Shown piece by piece: positions 20,275 through 20,535 of a stretch of DNA of 20,535 bases; the first letter of the stretch is position 1, and every line of letters starts with the position of its first letter. The DNA is from a virus, in IMG/VR virus record IMGVR_UViG_3300023119_001193, positions 1 through 20,535 of that record; one strand, 5' to 3'. The translations under genes were made by a program, and so were the position numbers. The notes beneath the pieces were generated by a model that saw nothing but the letters and a program-made list of their open reading frames with translations, was not told the origin of the DNA and ran no database searches.

Positions 20275-20535
20275 CCTCAAAACCTCTAAATGTTTTAAAC
20301 CGTGGGAAACGCAAACTGTAGGTGCCATCTTGATTTTGCGTAATAGCGTCTGCTCTTACTTCTACAAGTTGCCCAATAAGTGAGCTACGACTATTCCAAA
20401 AACTATCACGATCGCTGTCACTAAACCCGCTACCGCAATTGACTTCAACCATTCGTCCGTCATCTTCTCCAGCGCATACCAATGCGCCAAGGCGTCCTTC
20501 GTTTCGTCCTGTTCCTTCTTCGACATCCTTAACCT
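20258..20535 (-). CDS. ATP-dependent DNA ligase, C-terminal fragment (T4 gp30-like)
   Basis: Only the last 91 residues are in the window; the rest lies beyond the right edge. The segment has the OB-fold end of T4-type ATP-dependent DNA ligases: GRLGALVCAG, NCGSGFSDSDRDSFW, GQLVEVRADAIT and the terminal SLRFPRFKTFRG, a hallmark of the ligase C-terminus. The enzyme joins Okazaki fragments and repairs nicks during phage replication. The open frame continues to the window edge without a stop. The catalytic lysine motif is outside the window and cannot be checked. Confidence 0.85.
   Translation of the reverse strand, partial: VKDVEEGTGRNEGRLGALVCAGEDDGRMVEVNCGSGFSDSDRDSFWNSRSSLIGQLVEVRADAITQNQDGTYSLRFPRFKTFRGFEVGEKL

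Noticed and set aside
1-20535. tRNA genes, CRISPR array, insertion sequences or attachment sites
   Set aside because: No cloverleaf-like sequence, regular direct repeats, transposase or integrase coding was recognised by eye on either strand.

Overview
The window looks like part of the genome of a marine T4-like myovirus (cyanophage or pelagiphage type). The evidence is AT-rich DNA, tightly packed and mostly overlapping genes, T4-type late promoter boxes (NATAAATA) before several genes, the C-terminal end of a T4-type ATP-dependent DNA ligase, very long stereotyped virion proteins, and auxiliary genes typical of ocean phages (A-type Fe-S carrier, UV damage endonuclease, QueD-like protein). 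No tRNA, integrase, transposase or CRISPR array was seen. The host cannot be decided from this window: no photosynthesis genes are present, so a Pelagibacter-like or a cyanobacterial host are both possible.

Layout. (1) 1-6796, minus strand: a virion structural protein of at least 2265 residues, cut by the window edge, preceded in the same transcription unit by an IscA/HesB-like carrier. (2) 7222-8540: small genes on both strands (zinc-ribbon protein, two small proteins, a degenerate 2-oxoglutarate oxygenase-like protein) around divergent late promoters. (3) 8513-13606, minus strand: six genes, each overlapping the next, encoding two Fe(II)/2OG oxygenase-like proteins, a PLP aminotransferase-fold protein, an arginine-type amidinotransferase, a radical SAM protein and a glycosyltransferase-like protein. 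This is the most unusual region and looks like a small biosynthetic or modification pathway. (4) 13633-17530: a plus-strand HeH/SAP-like small protein, a coiled-coil protein, UvdE, a GT8-like glycosyltransferase, QueD, a DUF115/GT42-like protein and a small membrane protein. (5) 17560-20535, minus strand: a fibre-like structural protein, a conserved-looking basic phage protein, a small protein and the end of DNA ligase.

Regulation is readable. Late-type boxes precede IscA plus the giant structural protein, the small membrane protein at 7752-7916, the HeH protein, the coiled-coil protein, the membrane protein at 17178-17486 and the fibre-like protein. Three near-perfect sigma70 promoters (TTGACA or TTGACT, 17-bp spacer, TATAAT or TATACT) lie before UvdE, the QueD region and the 433-residue protein, and probably mark early genes. 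Several promoters sit so close to the start codon that leaderless mRNAs are predicted. No clear promoter was found for the six-gene operon.

All functional calls come from reading motifs by eye. No database search was possible.
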